Shown: piece after piece, positions 1 to 7,122 of the stretch | Numbering within the stretch: position 1 is the stretch's first letter | How the letters are laid out: every line of letters starts with the position of its first letter | Source: an uncultured Eubacteriales bacterium | Lineage (GTDB): Bacteria > Bacillota > Clostridia > Oscillospirales > CAG-382 | Length of the DNA: 41,293 bases | Assembly: GCA_900551295.1 (NCBI GenBank) | Contig: URVJ01000019.1 | Location: 1-41,293 of the forward strand | Direction: 5' to 3' | Program-made: the position numbers and the translations under genes | The notes under the pieces: model-generated | Databases searched by the model: none | Told to the model about the DNA's origin: nothing | The model's input: only the letters and a program-made list of their open reading frames with translations

Positions 1-135
1 GGACATGACCGTAGAGCAGGTCACGGCGATAATTACGGCAGGTTCCGCGATGATAATAGCATAATTATCGGCAAGGGACTTGTTGACGCGGCAAGACTCA
101 AGGCGCAAAATAAGAACGAGGACAAGCAGGACTAA
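1..135 (+). CDS. C-terminal fragment of an unrecognised gene (left edge, frame uncertain)
   Basis: An open frame enters from the left edge and stops with TAA at 133-135. Its last 23 codons read like a real C-terminus (IIGKGLVDAARLKAQ followed by a charged tail). The first 19 codons look less natural: they are rich in Gly, Asp and Arg. Frame 2 over the same bases gives a hydrophobic stretch (TVEQVTAIITAGSAMIIA) that stops with TAA at 62-64. Frame 2 joined to frame 1 near position 60 would make a credible small membrane or holin-like protein, so a single-base frameshift may be present. Too little sequence is available to name it. Confidence 0.3.
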   Translation, partial: GHDRRAGHGDNYGRFRDDNSIIIGKGLVDAARLKAQNKNEDKQD

Positions 136-155
136 CCATATACGAGGTGAATTCC

Positions 156-368
156 GTGAAGAAAGCGGACAAGCCCAGTATTGTCATCAATTTCAATGTT
201 TACGGTGACAATAACAAGGTTTCCACGAATGAGACTCGCTCTCATGTTCCTGCTGCTGTGATCATCATTGTACTGATTGCAGTAGCCGTACTGGCTGTAT
301 CCTTTTGCTGCCCTGAACTACTTCCCGATTTTGTCCGTTGGATAATCGGTAAAGTAGTCAACAGCTAA
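156..368 (+). CDS. Small single-pass membrane protein, function unknown
   Basis: I chose the GTG at 156 because GAGGTG at 144-149 sits 6 bases upstream. An in-frame GTG at 147 overlaps that site and is less likely. The product is 70 residues. The N-terminal third is polar and carries a beta-prone SIVINFNVYGDNN segment. A single hydrophobic helix follows at about residues 33-52, then a short tail with two adjacent Cys. Short proteins with an INxNxxGDNN segment and one helix are common in accessory and phage-derived DNA, but I cannot assign this one to a family. It lies 36 bp upstream of a reverse-transcriptase remnant in the same orientation and may have belonged to the same element. Confidence 0.6.
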   Translation: MKKADKPSIVINFNVYGDNNKVSTNETRSHVPAAVIIIVLIAVAVLAVSFCCPELLPDFVRWIIGKVVNS

Positions 369-404
369 CACCAACACATTTTAAGAATTGAGGTGTAATG
401 CCTT

Positions 405-704
405 TTGAAATATACTGATTGCTCACTATACGGAATTCAATCTAAAAAAATGCTAAAATATGTTCTACATATTAAAGATGGGGATTTGTTAAAACAAGAC
501 TATGTTGTTTCGATGATTAGTCCCTATGTAGATATGTCTAAAAAGCCTCGGCTTATTGAACCTCCACAGGCCGAATTGAAAACTGTACAAAAACGCATAA
601 AAACATTATTGGGAAAAATTGAAGTGCCCGATGCCAGACAGGTTGACAAGTCAGCTTACCCTAATATACGTAAATTTGCTTTTGAAAAGTTTGCAAAAGA
701 ATAA
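405..704 (+). pseudogene. Reverse transcriptase remnant (N-terminal part, internally deleted)
   Basis: This is a 99-codon frame starting at TTG 405, with GAGGTG at 390-395 as ribosome binding site. An ATG at 398 opens only six codons. Residues 1-76 resemble the N-terminus of bacterial retron/DRT-like reverse transcriptases, up to the RT0-RT1 region: a KPRLIEPPQ block, then a VQKRIKTLL block ending at IEVPD. A full enzyme of this family is about 300 residues or more and would continue into an SGxKGRSY block and the catalytic YxDD. Here IEVPD is followed directly by a 23-residue tail with no catalytic motif. An internal deletion joining the N- and C-terminal ends is the simplest reading. The family assignment is from memory of conserved blocks. 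It cannot polymerise as it stands, although the short protein may still be made. Confidence 0.6.
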
Positions 705-834
705 GTCACCGCTCAAAATTGGGTGGTAGCGTTAAAATTGTTTTCTCAGGATGAACATCTCTTGCCGACTACCAGCAAACCGTTGATATATCTGTGTTTT
801 TTGAGATCCTATAATTACACTCCGACCATTTTAG
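705..834. other. Non-coding stretch after the RT remnant
   Basis: No credible gene is present. A weak inverted repeat (TGGTAG near 724, CTACCA near 770) could fold, but it is short. A lone TATAAT-like element lies near 811 without a well-spaced -35. This may be the scar of the deletion that shortened the reverse transcriptase. Confidence 0.3.
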
Positions 835-866
835 AAACCGCTGTAATAGGCGGTTTATTTGTTTTT
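835..866 (+). terminator. Rho-independent terminator
   Basis: AAACCGC (835-841) pairs with GCGGTTT (850-856) around an 8-base loop and is followed by a T-rich run. It would end transcription of the accessory genes before the YgjV-like gene. Confidence 0.75.
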
Positions 867-921
867 TATACGGATTTTTAATTGCAACGTAAATTGTTAA
901 GAATCGTCAGGTGAAGTAAAA

Positions 922-1356
922 ATGCAGGCAAAAGACATATTGATTCAGGCAGTCGGCTTTTTGGGAACGGTCGTATTCTTTTTCTCATATCATTGCAAGA
1001 GCAACAAAAAACTGTTTCGCTGCCGGTTTGTATCTTACCTGCTTTATACGGTGCATTTGCTTATGTTGGACGCGCTTACCGGCGGAATAAGCTATATTCT
1101 CAATACATTTCGTTCTTTTTGCCTGGGCTGTGAAAATAAGTTTCTGAAAAGCAAGCTTATGTGCGTTATAATATGTCTGCTTCAGCTTATAACGCTTGCC
1201 GTTACATGGAAAGGCTTTTCTTCCGTACTTCCGGTTGCTGCAAATATTGCCGCAACAGTAGGAGGATACACGTATAACGCACGAAAAATCCGTATTGTCG
1301 GAATATTTGTCAATTCACCGCTGTGGATAATATACGATATTATAATAGGTTCTTAG
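922..1356 (+). CDS. YgjV-family inner membrane protein, C-terminally cut by an in-frame TAG
   Basis: This is a polytopic membrane protein of 144 residues with about five hydrophobic segments. The pattern fits the YgjV (Imp-YgjV) family, whose function is unknown: an N-terminal QAVGFLG segment, FFFSYHCKS and a C-terminal SPLWIIYD. ATG 922 follows AGGTGA at 909-914. The frame stops at TAG 1354-1356. The same frame then continues without a stop to TAG 1447-1449, and those 30 codons read exactly like the missing family C-terminus (ending RYGWKNLDK). So the gene appears cut by one nonsense codon just before its last helix. Readthrough is possible, but I see no suppressor tRNA here. The preceding terminator makes it a separate transcript. 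Confidence 0.75.
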   Translation: MQAKDILIQAVGFLGTVVFFFSYHCKSNKKLFRCRFVSYLLYTVHLLMLDALTGGISYILNTFRSFCLGCENKFLKSKLMCVIICLLQLITLAVTWKGFSSVLPVAANIAATVGGYTYNARKIRIVGIFVNSPLWIIYDIIIGS

Positions 1357-1449
1357 GCGGGAATACTTGACGAGGCTGTCAGCGAACTGTCCATGATCAT
1401 ATCGGTCGTACGATACGGCTGGAAAAATCTTGATAAAACCGAGTGTTAG
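1357..1449 (+). pseudogene. Displaced C-terminal tail of the YgjV-like gene
   Basis: In frame with 922-1356 but beyond the TAG at 1354. It encodes a hydrophobic SMIISVVRYGW segment followed by KNLDK, the expected end of a YgjV-family protein. It has no start or ribosome binding site of its own. Confidence 0.55.
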
Positions 1450-1471
1450 CAGAAACAGAAAACTACGTGCT

Positions 1472-1499
1472 AAAAAGGCAGCCGTAATAAACGGCTGCC
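1472..1499 (-). terminator. Terminator of the iron alcohol dehydrogenase gene
   Basis: GGCAGCCGT (1477-1485) and ACGGCTGCC (1491-1499) form a 9-bp GC-rich stem. On the minus strand the stem is followed by TTTTT (plus 1472-1476), so it mainly serves the minus-strand gene ending at 1521. Confidence 0.85.
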
Positions 1500-1520
1500 C
1501 TTAATATTTGGAATTAAAAT

Positions 1521-2666
1521 TTACATCAGACTTCTGTAAATCTCCGCAATTTCTTCAACGTTTGTGTCTCTCGGATTTCCGGGACGGCAGGCGTCTGCAT
1601 AAGCCGATTCTGCAAGTGCGGGAATATCCTCTTCTTTTACAATGCCTTTGAGCGTGGAGGGAATTCCGACATCTTCGGAGAGTTTGCGTACAGCGTCAAC
1701 GGCTGCTTTGCGGTATTCAGCCTGAGTCATTGAATCAACGCCTTCTACGCCCATGGCTTTAGCAATATCCTTGTACTTTTCGCCGGTGTAGTCCGCATTG
1801 TATTCCATGACTGCCGGAAGAAGTATGGCGCAAGCCTTGCCGTGAGGCGTGTCATAGTAGGCGGACAGCGTGTGTGCCATTGAGTGGTCAACACCGAGAC
1901 CTACGTTTGAAAATCCCATGCCCGCAACATACTGTCCGAGAGCCATTCCTTCTCTGCCTGCTTTTCCGTTCTTTACGGCGTCGCGCAGCGAACGTGAAAT
2001 TATTTCGATAGCTTTTATGTGGAACATATCCGAAAGCTCCCATGCGGCTTTTGTGATGTAGCCTTCGATCGCGTGTGTAAGGGCGTCCATACCGGTAGCT
2101 GCCGTAAGCGAAGCCGGCATTGTGGACATCATATCAGGGTCAACCACAGCGACAACGGGAATATCATGAGCGTCAACGCAGACAAATTTACGTTTTTTCT
2201 CAACGTCAGTAATAACGTAGTTGATAGTAACCTCCGCAGCCGTTCCTGCGGTAGTCGGCACTGCAATTATCGGAACGCATTTGTTCTTTGTTGGAGCTAC
2301 GCCTTCGAGCGAGCGTACATCTTCAAATTCGGGGTTTGCGATTATAATGCCTATTGCCTTTGAAGTGTCCATAGATGAGCCGCCGCCTATTGCAACTATG
2401 CAGTCTGCGCCGCTTTCTTTAAATTCCTTAACGCCGTGCTGAACGTTTTCAATGGTGGGGTTGGGCTTTATGTCGGAATAAAGTGTGTATGCTATTCCGG
2501 CTTTTTCAATTATATCGGTAACCTTTTTGGTAACGCCGAATTTTACAAGATCGGGATCCGACGCAACAAATACCTTTTTGAAACCGCGGCTTTTAACTTC
2601 GTCCGGTATAGCGTTTATGGCGCCTGCGCCATGGTATGAGGTTTCGTTAAGCATGAATTTGTTCAT
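1521..2666 (-). CDS. fucO: Iron-containing alcohol dehydrogenase, lactaldehyde reductase type
   Basis: This 381-residue group III Fe-dependent alcohol dehydrogenase matches the length of FucO (about 382) and shares its N-terminus (MNKFMLNETSYHGAGAI). The NAD-binding GGGSSMD block lies near residues 94-100. The metal ligands are visible in the DALTHAIEGY block and in two His of GVDHSMAH and TPHGKACA. FucO reduces L-lactaldehyde to 1,2-propanediol with NADH in fucose/rhamnose fermentation; related enzymes act on 1,3-propanediol or ethanol, so the substrate is an inference. ATG 2666 has AAGGTGA upstream on the minus strand. It is monocistronic and divergent from the riboswitch-controlled sugar transferase, with its own terminator at 1472-1499. 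No other fucose genes are nearby. Confidence 0.9.
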   Translation of the reverse strand: MNKFMLNETSYHGAGAINAIPDEVKSRGFKKVFVASDPDLVKFGVTKKVTDIIEKAGIAYTLYSDIKPNPTIENVQHGVKEFKESGADCIVAIGGGSSMDTSKAIGIIIANPEFEDVRSLEGVAPTKNKCVPIIAVPTTAGTAAEVTINYVITDVEKKRKFVCVDAHDIPVVAVVDPDMMSTMPASLTAATGMDALTHAIEGYITKAAWELSDMFHIKAIEIISRSLRDAVKNGKAGREGMALGQYVAGMGFSNVGLGVDHSMAHTLSAYYDTPHGKACAILLPAVMEYNADYTGEKYKDIAKAMGVEGVDSMTQAEYRKAAVDAVRKLSEDVGIPSTLKGIVKEEDIPALAESAYADACRPGNPRDTNVEEIAEIYRSLM

Positions 2667-2733
2667 AAAAAATCACCTTTCATAATTAAATTTGTTACAT
2701 GGGGAATAAATCCTTTTTCTATGTCACAAGTTC

Positions 2734-2762
2734 ATTATAATGTGCAAAAATGACATTTTTCA
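2734..2762 (-). promoter_or_regulatory. Possible promoter of the alcohol dehydrogenase gene
   Basis: A minus-strand TATAAT lies at 2734-2739 with a poor -35 (TGAAAA, 2757-2762) at 17 bp. ATGTCA (2721-2726) and TGACAT (2751-2756) form an inverted pair flanking the -10, which could be an operator. A weak -35 suggests activation, but this is inference. Confidence 0.4.
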
Positions 2763-2875
2763 CCGCCATACGGTTAAAAATATGTTATAATTATATAAAG
2801 TGTTCGCGAAATTTTTGTTTCGAAATTGTTGTTATCATACAATGTTAAACTTTTTGTAAAATAAGACCGTTGTCC

Positions 2876-2904
2876 TTGACAAACCGTGCCGAAAAAAGTA
2901 TAAT
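2876..2904 (+). promoter_or_regulatory. Consensus promoter for the riboswitch-sugar transferase transcript
   Basis: TTGACA (2876-2881), a 17-bp spacer and TATAAT (2899-2904): a perfect vegetative sigma promoter. The start near 2911 gives a leader of about 185 nt that begins with a small hairpin, GGTGC/GCACC (2917-2929). Confidence 0.9.
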
Positions 2905-2940
2905 TTTACTGTAAGAGGTGCTTTGCACCGACAGAATTGC

Positions 2941-3034
2941 GAGTTAAGATGTAAATTGAATATCTGTATTTTAGCAAACCCGTTGAAAAGCGGGGACGCA
3001 AAGTTTAGTGTCTAACCCGGCTTTCGGAATGATT
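2941..3034 (+). promoter_or_regulatory. c-di-GMP-I (GEMM)-like riboswitch aptamer
   Basis: The core GCAAA (2974-2978), then a CCCGTT-GAAA-AGCGGG hairpin with GNRA loop (2979-2994), then GGACGCAAAG (2994-3003), is the signature P2 region of c-di-GMP-I riboswitches. TCTAA (3011-3015) and a CCGGC-CGG segment follow, where the P3 half is expected, but the usual distal P3 hairpin is missing or very short. The aptamer runs straight into an intrinsic terminator, so ligand binding most likely switches transcription of the sugar transferase. c-di-GMP control of polysaccharide genes is well established. Ligand identity and the sign of control are inferred; a shortened or variant aptamer with altered specificity remains possible. 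Confidence 0.7.
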
Positions 3035-3082
3035 GACTGACTGCATTATTCTTGTAATTGCAGTCGGTCTTTTTGCTTTTTT
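3035..3082 (+). terminator. Riboswitch expression-platform terminator
   Basis: GACTGACTGCA (3035-3045) pairs with TGCAGTCGGTC (3059-3069) in an 11-bp stem with one wobble, followed by a T-rich tail (3070-3082). It lies between the aptamer and the ribosome binding site AGGAGG (3083-3088), as expected for a transcriptional switch. Confidence 0.9.
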
Positions 3083-3096
3083 AGGAGGTTTTTTAC

Positions 3097-3789
3097 TTGA
3101 ACTCAACGGACATCTTTATAGACTATGACAAAGTAGACGAGAGAACCAGAAAAAGCATGGACAGACTTTTCAAAGCCTCCAAAAAAGGTTTCTGGGCGAA
3201 AAAGAGAGCTTTTGATATAGTTGCCTCTTTGGTTGCGATAATCCTGCTTTCACCGCTTTTGCTCATAACGTATATTTTGATTTTTATTGATGATCCGCAC
3301 GCAAGTCCCGTATTCAGGCAGAAACGCGTCGGCAGACACGGAAAAGTCTTTACAATGTATAAATTTCGCACAATGGTAGCCAATGCCGAAGAACTCAGAA
3401 AACAGCTTGAGGAGCATAATGAGATGGACGGCCCTGTGTTCAAGATAAAGAACGATCCGAGGATAACCCGCGTCGGCGGATTTTTAAGAAAAACGGGCTT
3501 TGACGAAATACTTCAGCTTTTTAACGTGCTGAAAGGCGATATGAGTCTTGTCGGTCCGAGACCTCCGCTTGTAAGCGAAGTAGAACGGTATGACGACTAT
3601 CAGAAACTGCGTCTTGTGGTAACTCCCGGTCTTACCTGTATCTGGCAGACAACTGCGGACAGAAACGACGTGCCGTTTGACGAGTGGGTGGAAATGGATA
3701 TTGAATACATAGAGCACAGAACGATGTTTCTCGATATAAAGATGATATTCAAAACGGTGTTTATGATGTCCAAACGCGACGGAAGATAA
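3097..3789 (+). CDS. Undecaprenyl-phosphate sugar-1-phosphate transferase (bacterial sugar transferase family)
   Basis: This 230-residue enzyme is a small monotopic phosphoglycosyl transferase (PF02397). It would move a sugar-1-phosphate from a nucleotide sugar to the polyprenyl phosphate carrier, the first membrane step of exopolysaccharide or glycan synthesis. Visible blocks are KRAFDIVAS, a hydrophobic re-entrant helix (about 42-66), FRQKRVGRHGK, MYKFRTM, DPRITRVGGFLRKTGFDE (catalytic Asp-Glu pair) and GDMSLVGPRPP. Length is normal for the catalytic core without the N-terminal membrane domain of larger WbaP-type enzymes. The start is TTG 3097, 8 bases after AGGAGG. It is controlled by the riboswitch and terminator just upstream. 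The donor sugar cannot be deduced. Confidence 0.92.
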   Translation: MNSTDIFIDYDKVDERTRKSMDRLFKASKKGFWAKKRAFDIVASLVAIILLSPLLLITYILIFIDDPHASPVFRQKRVGRHGKVFTMYKFRTMVANAEELRKQLEEHNEMDGPVFKIKNDPRITRVGGFLRKTGFDEILQLFNVLKGDMSLVGPRPPLVSEVERYDDYQKLRLVVTPGLTCIWQTTADRNDVPFDEWVEMDIEYIEHRTMFLDIKMIFKTVFMMSKRDGR

Positions 3790-3792
3790 AAA

Positions 3793-4188
3793 TTGTATTT
3801 TTTGTGCAGTCTTACGGATATGCTTGACGGTTTTGCGGCGCGAAAGCTCGGTGTGCAGACACGGTACGCAGAGGTATTTGACAGCACAGCCGATGTTATA
3901 TTTGCAGTTTGTACAGCGCTGAAGCTTGTCCTGTGCGTAAAATTTGAACGTTATGTTCTGCCTGTTGCGGGATTTATCTGTATTGTAAAACTGTTTTCAT
4001 TTATATATGTGCATTTTTGCCTGAGAAAGAAGATGATTTTGCATACCGTATCAAACAAAGCGGCAGGATTTCTTGTTTTTGTATCCGTTCCGCTGCTGAA
4101 TACCGGCTTAAAGGATATATTTGTTATCATAACCTGCATATTTTCGTTGTATGCCGCTTTTAATGAGCTTTACTTGAACACTGAGTAA
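3793..4188 (+). pseudogene. CDP-alcohol phosphotransferase lacking its N-terminus
   Basis: The frame is 131 codons and encodes the DxxDGxxAR...DxxxD active-site signature of CDP-alcohol phosphatidyltransferases (TDMLDGFAAR, then FDSTAD), plus three or four C-terminal membrane helices. Complete enzymes are about 180-200 residues and have 40-60 residues, including the first helix, before the motif. Here the motif begins at residue 8. The frame is the same as that of the sugar transferase and opens one codon after its stop (TAA 3787-3789), at TTG 3793 with no clear ribosome binding site. A deletion probably removed the 5' end and placed the rest behind the sugar transferase. The Gly usually preceding the third Asp is Ala here. 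All four Asp survive, so residual function cannot be excluded. Confidence 0.65.
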
Positions 4189-4195
4189 TAATCTG

Positions 4196-4228
4196 ACTTC
4201 TTTGGCTTTGTGCCGAAGAAGTTTTTTG
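4196..4228 (+). terminator. Terminator after the sugar transferase unit
   Basis: ACTTCTTTGGC (4196-4206) pairs with GCCGAAGAAGT (4212-4222), 11 bp with one wobble, followed by a T run. Confidence 0.88.
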
Positions 4229-4298
4229 CATATTCGCAAGCGAATACAGGCAGAAATACTCTGATTTGTGAGCGTTTTATCATTTTGCGTGAAATACA

Positions 4299-4327
4299 TT
4301 GAATTTTTTGCACGGTTAATATATAAT
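4299..4327 (+). promoter_or_regulatory. Promoter of the GDPD-PHP gene
   Basis: TTGAAT (4299-4304), 17-bp spacer, TATAAT (4322-4327). It lies 46 bp upstream of the start codon. Confidence 0.8.
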
Positions 4328-4373
4328 CAAACCGTAATAAAGCATTTGACAAACTTGCTTTGGAGGCGTAAAA

Positions 4374-5963
4374 ATGAATAAATGTTTGTTTGAAGCGCAC
4401 AGGGGAGTTGGAACCGAAAATCCGGAAAGCACCCTCCGTTCGCTAAAAGCCGCGTGTATGCAGGGCTATGACGCTATAGAAGTTGATCCAGACGTTACGT
4501 CGGACGGTGTTCCGGTTCTTATGCACGACATTACAATAAACAGAACCGCAAGAAATAAAAACGGTTCGGTAATTGAAAAGCAGATAAAAGTTCCGGACCT
4601 CACATATAAAGAACTTTCCGAATATGATTACGGTTTGTGGTTCTCACCGAAATTCAGGGGCGAGGGACTCGTAAAGCTTTCGGAGGTTATGGAACTTTCG
4701 GAGCAAACCGGAGTTCATGTAAAGATTGATAATAAATTTGCGCGGTTTGAGGAAAATGCAAAAAATGCAATTTTTGAAACCGTAAAAGCTCACCCGAAAG
4801 CTAATGTCGGTTTTACTTGCTTTGACGCGGAGCTGGCTGTTGAAATATCAAAGATGTTCCCCGATGCCGTAATTCATTACGACGGAGATACGTCTGAGGA
4901 GAACCTTGCAAAAATCGCAGGCACCGTGCCGAAAGACAAACTTTATGTGTGGGTCCCGTTTGAATCTCCGGCAACAAGCTGGGTGTCGGTACCGTTCGCA
5001 AGCAAAACGCTTTGCGATACAATAAGAAAATATGCAAAACTCGGTCTTTGGATAATCAACAGCGAAGATGACTTTGAAAAGTGCATGGCTGAATTTGCGC
5101 CGGATATGATAGAGACAAACGGAACGGTAAAACCGCCGAAGAATATCGGTTTGATACCCGATACGCATATGCACACGCATAATTCCCATGACAGCACGGC
5201 AGAGCCGTATGATATGTGCGAGGCATCTTTAGAAAAGGGCGTCGGCGTTGTGTGCTTTACAGATCATATAGACATTGAATATGCCGACACGGTAAATGTT
5301 TTTGACGTAGCAAAAGGTTCTCTAAACGACGCGCTTGAAATGAGAAAGAAGTTTGACGGAAAATTAAAGGTGCTGACGGGTACCGAGATAGGGGAGTATT
5401 TCTGGCAACCCGAAGTGCCGAAAAAGCTTCTCGAAACGTATGACTTTGATACCGTAATCGGCTCGGTTCACAGCACAACTCTCGAAGGTTTTACAAAACC
5501 TTACTCAACGCTTGATATGAATAACCCGAATCTTCACGAATACATGAGAGTATATTTTGAAGATATGTCAGTGATGCTGCGGACGTACGATTTCGACGTG
5601 CTGGCGCATCTTACCTGCCCGCTGCGGTATATAAACGGAAAATATGGCAAAAATCTCGATATTCACGAGTTTGAACCGCAGATAACCGAAATATTAAAAC
5701 TCGCGATCCGTCATGGAACCGCGCTTGAGATAAACACTTCCTGCGTTGGTTCGGAATATGACGAACTTTTGCCCGAAGAATGGATAATCGAAAAATACAG
5801 ACAGCTCGGCGGCTACCTTGTAACGCTGGGAGCGGACGCACATATCCCCGAAAACTGCGCGCACGGATTTGACAGGGCATTTGAAATTTTGCGCAAGTAC
5901 GGATTTAAAAATATATATTATTATGAAGGCAGAAACGCCGTACAGTGTTCACTTGCTAACTGA
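4374..5963 (+). CDS. Fused glycerophosphodiester phosphodiesterase-PHP phosphoesterase
   Basis: This 529-residue protein has two catalytic domains. Residues 1-255 form a GDPD TIM barrel: HRG at 9-11, ENPEST, EVDPDVTSDG (metal-binding Glu36 and Asp38) and MHD at 50-52. Residues 257-529 form a PHP domain with DTHMHTH (263-269), FTDHID, TEIGEY, GSVHST, a HLTCP block and a final GADAH, as in HisK-like histidinol phosphatases. GDPD enzymes split glycerophosphodiesters; PHP enzymes hydrolyse phosphomonoesters with a trinuclear metal site. The fusion suggests sequential removal of an alcohol and then phosphate, but the substrate is unknown. GGAGG at 4362-4366 sets ATG 4374. The stop lies 13 bp from the dehydrogenase downstream, so the two are co-transcribed. 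No signal peptide, so cytoplasmic. Confidence 0.85.
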   Translation: MNKCLFEAHRGVGTENPESTLRSLKAACMQGYDAIEVDPDVTSDGVPVLMHDITINRTARNKNGSVIEKQIKVPDLTYKELSEYDYGLWFSPKFRGEGLVKLSEVMELSEQTGVHVKIDNKFARFEENAKNAIFETVKAHPKANVGFTCFDAELAVEISKMFPDAVIHYDGDTSEENLAKIAGTVPKDKLYVWVPFESPATSWVSVPFASKTLCDTIRKYAKLGLWIINSEDDFEKCMAEFAPDMIETNGTVKPPKNIGLIPDTHMHTHNSHDSTAEPYDMCEASLEKGVGVVCFTDHIDIEYADTVNVFDVAKGSLNDALEMRKKFDGKLKVLTGTEIGEYFWQPEVPKKLLETYDFDTVIGSVHSTTLEGFTKPYSTLDMNNPNLHEYMRVYFEDMSVMLRTYDFDVLAHLTCPLRYINGKYGKNLDIHEFEPQITEILKLAIRHGTALEINTSCVGSEYDELLPEEWIIEKYRQLGGYLVTLGADAHIPENCAHGFDRAFEILRKYGFKNIYYYEGRNAVQCSLAN

Positions 5964-5976
5964 GGAGGATAAAATA

Positions 5977-7005
5977 ATGAAAGCGGCAAGATTTTATAAC
6001 AAATTTGATTTGAGAGTTGAAGACCTGCCGGAACCACAAGTCGGAGAAAATGATGTTCTTATAAAGGTTCATGCCTGCGGAATATGCGGTACGGATATGC
6101 ACATTTTCGACGGCGATGAGGGCGCGGCTGCAACACCGTCGGGTACGGTTCTCGGACATGAGTTTTCCGGTGAAATATTAAAGGTCGGCAGTGCGGTTAC
6201 GGATTTTAAAGTCGGTGAAAGAGTTTGCGTAGATCCGAATAAGCTCTGCGGTAAATGCCGTTTCTGCAAGGGCGGAATCGGGCACTTCTGCGAACATATA
6301 ACAGGCATAGGAACTACCGTAAACGGCGGTTTTTCCGAGATGTGCTGCGTTCCGGAATCGCAGTGCTATAAGATTCCCGACAGCCTTTCGTATGAAGAGG
6401 CTGCAATGACCGAGCCCGTAGCGTGCTGCCTGCACGGAATTGATCTTTGCAGAATACGCCACGGAGATACGGTTGCCGTAATAGGCGCGGGAATGATAGG
6501 GCTTATCATGACGCAGCTTGCAAAACTTGCAGGAGCCTGCAATATAATCGTAATCGAGCCTGTCGAAAGCAAGCGCGTTCACGCAAAGAAACTCGGCGCG
6601 GATATTGTACTTGATCCTAACGGCGCGGATATACCCGAGGTTCTTGCAAAACTCGGAATCACGCAGATCGACGTTGTAATTGAGTGCGTGGGACGCATTT
6701 CCACGCTTGAAACGGCAATTAAGATTGCAGGCAAGTATTCGACCGTAATGATGTTCGGACTTACAAAGCCGAATGATGAGCTTTCGATAAAGCCGTTTGA
6801 AATATTCAAAAAAGAAATTACGCTTAAGGCTTCATATATCAATCCTTATACACAGCAGCGCGCACTTGATCTTATATCTTCGCGCCGTATCGACGTAAGC
6901 TCTATGATATACGAAAAAATCCCGCTCAAAGAGCTGCCCGAAGTGCTTGCGGATAAGGACAGAAGAAGACTCGGAAAGTTTATTGTTACTCCGCAGGAAA
7001 AGTAA
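5977..7005 (+). CDS. Zinc-dependent medium-chain alcohol/polyol dehydrogenase
   Basis: This 342-residue MDR-family enzyme is of the sorbitol/threonine dehydrogenase type. Catalytic zinc ligands are in ACGICGTD (about 35-42) and LGHEFSGE; the structural zinc site is CGKCRFCKGGIGHFC; the NAD(P)-binding Rossmann motif is GAGMIG near residue 171, and the Glu in VIEP after the second strand favours NAD(H) in this family, though this is not decisive. ATG 5977 is set by GAGGAGG at 5962-5968, which overlaps the stop of the GDPD-PHP gene, so the pair is translationally close. Context hints that the alcohol released by the upstream phosphoesterase is oxidised here, for example a glycerol- or sugar-alcohol-like compound. 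That coupling is inference; the substrate cannot be read from sequence. Confidence 0.88.
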   Translation: MKAARFYNKFDLRVEDLPEPQVGENDVLIKVHACGICGTDMHIFDGDEGAAATPSGTVLGHEFSGEILKVGSAVTDFKVGERVCVDPNKLCGKCRFCKGGIGHFCEHITGIGTTVNGGFSEMCCVPESQCYKIPDSLSYEEAAMTEPVACCLHGIDLCRIRHGDTVAVIGAGMIGLIMTQLAKLAGACNIIVIEPVESKRVHAKKLGADIVLDPNGADIPEVLAKLGITQIDVVIECVGRISTLETAIKIAGKYSTVMMFGLTKPNDELSIKPFEIFKKEITLKASYINPYTQQRALDLISSRRIDVSSMIYEKIPLKELPEVLADKDRRRLGKFIVTPQEK

Positions 7006-7028
7006 AAAATCTGTAAAGCGTTTTTAAG

Positions 7029-7060
7029 GTCTCGGAACTTTGTGCTCCGGGACTTTTGCT
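7029..7060 (+). terminator. Terminator after the dehydrogenase
   Basis: GTCTCGG (7029-7035) pairs with CCGGGAC (7047-7053), 7 bp with one wobble, followed by TTTTGCTTT. Confidence 0.7.
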
Positions 7061-7122
7061 TTATTAATAATTAAAGGTATGTATTTTGAAAAAAATGTCA
7101 CAAACCGCGCATAATATTGACA

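Noticed and set aside
1354..1356. Genome-wide recoding of TAG or TGA to explain in-frame stops
   Set aside because: Both TGA and TAA interrupt the DUF11 gene, and TGA and TAG also end normal genes here (the response regulator, kinase and MecA-like gene), so no single reassignment fits.
2019..2363. Plus-strand open frame inside the alcohol dehydrogenase gene
   Set aside because: Antisense shadow of a strongly conserved minus-strand enzyme; no ribosome binding site and no recognisable motif.
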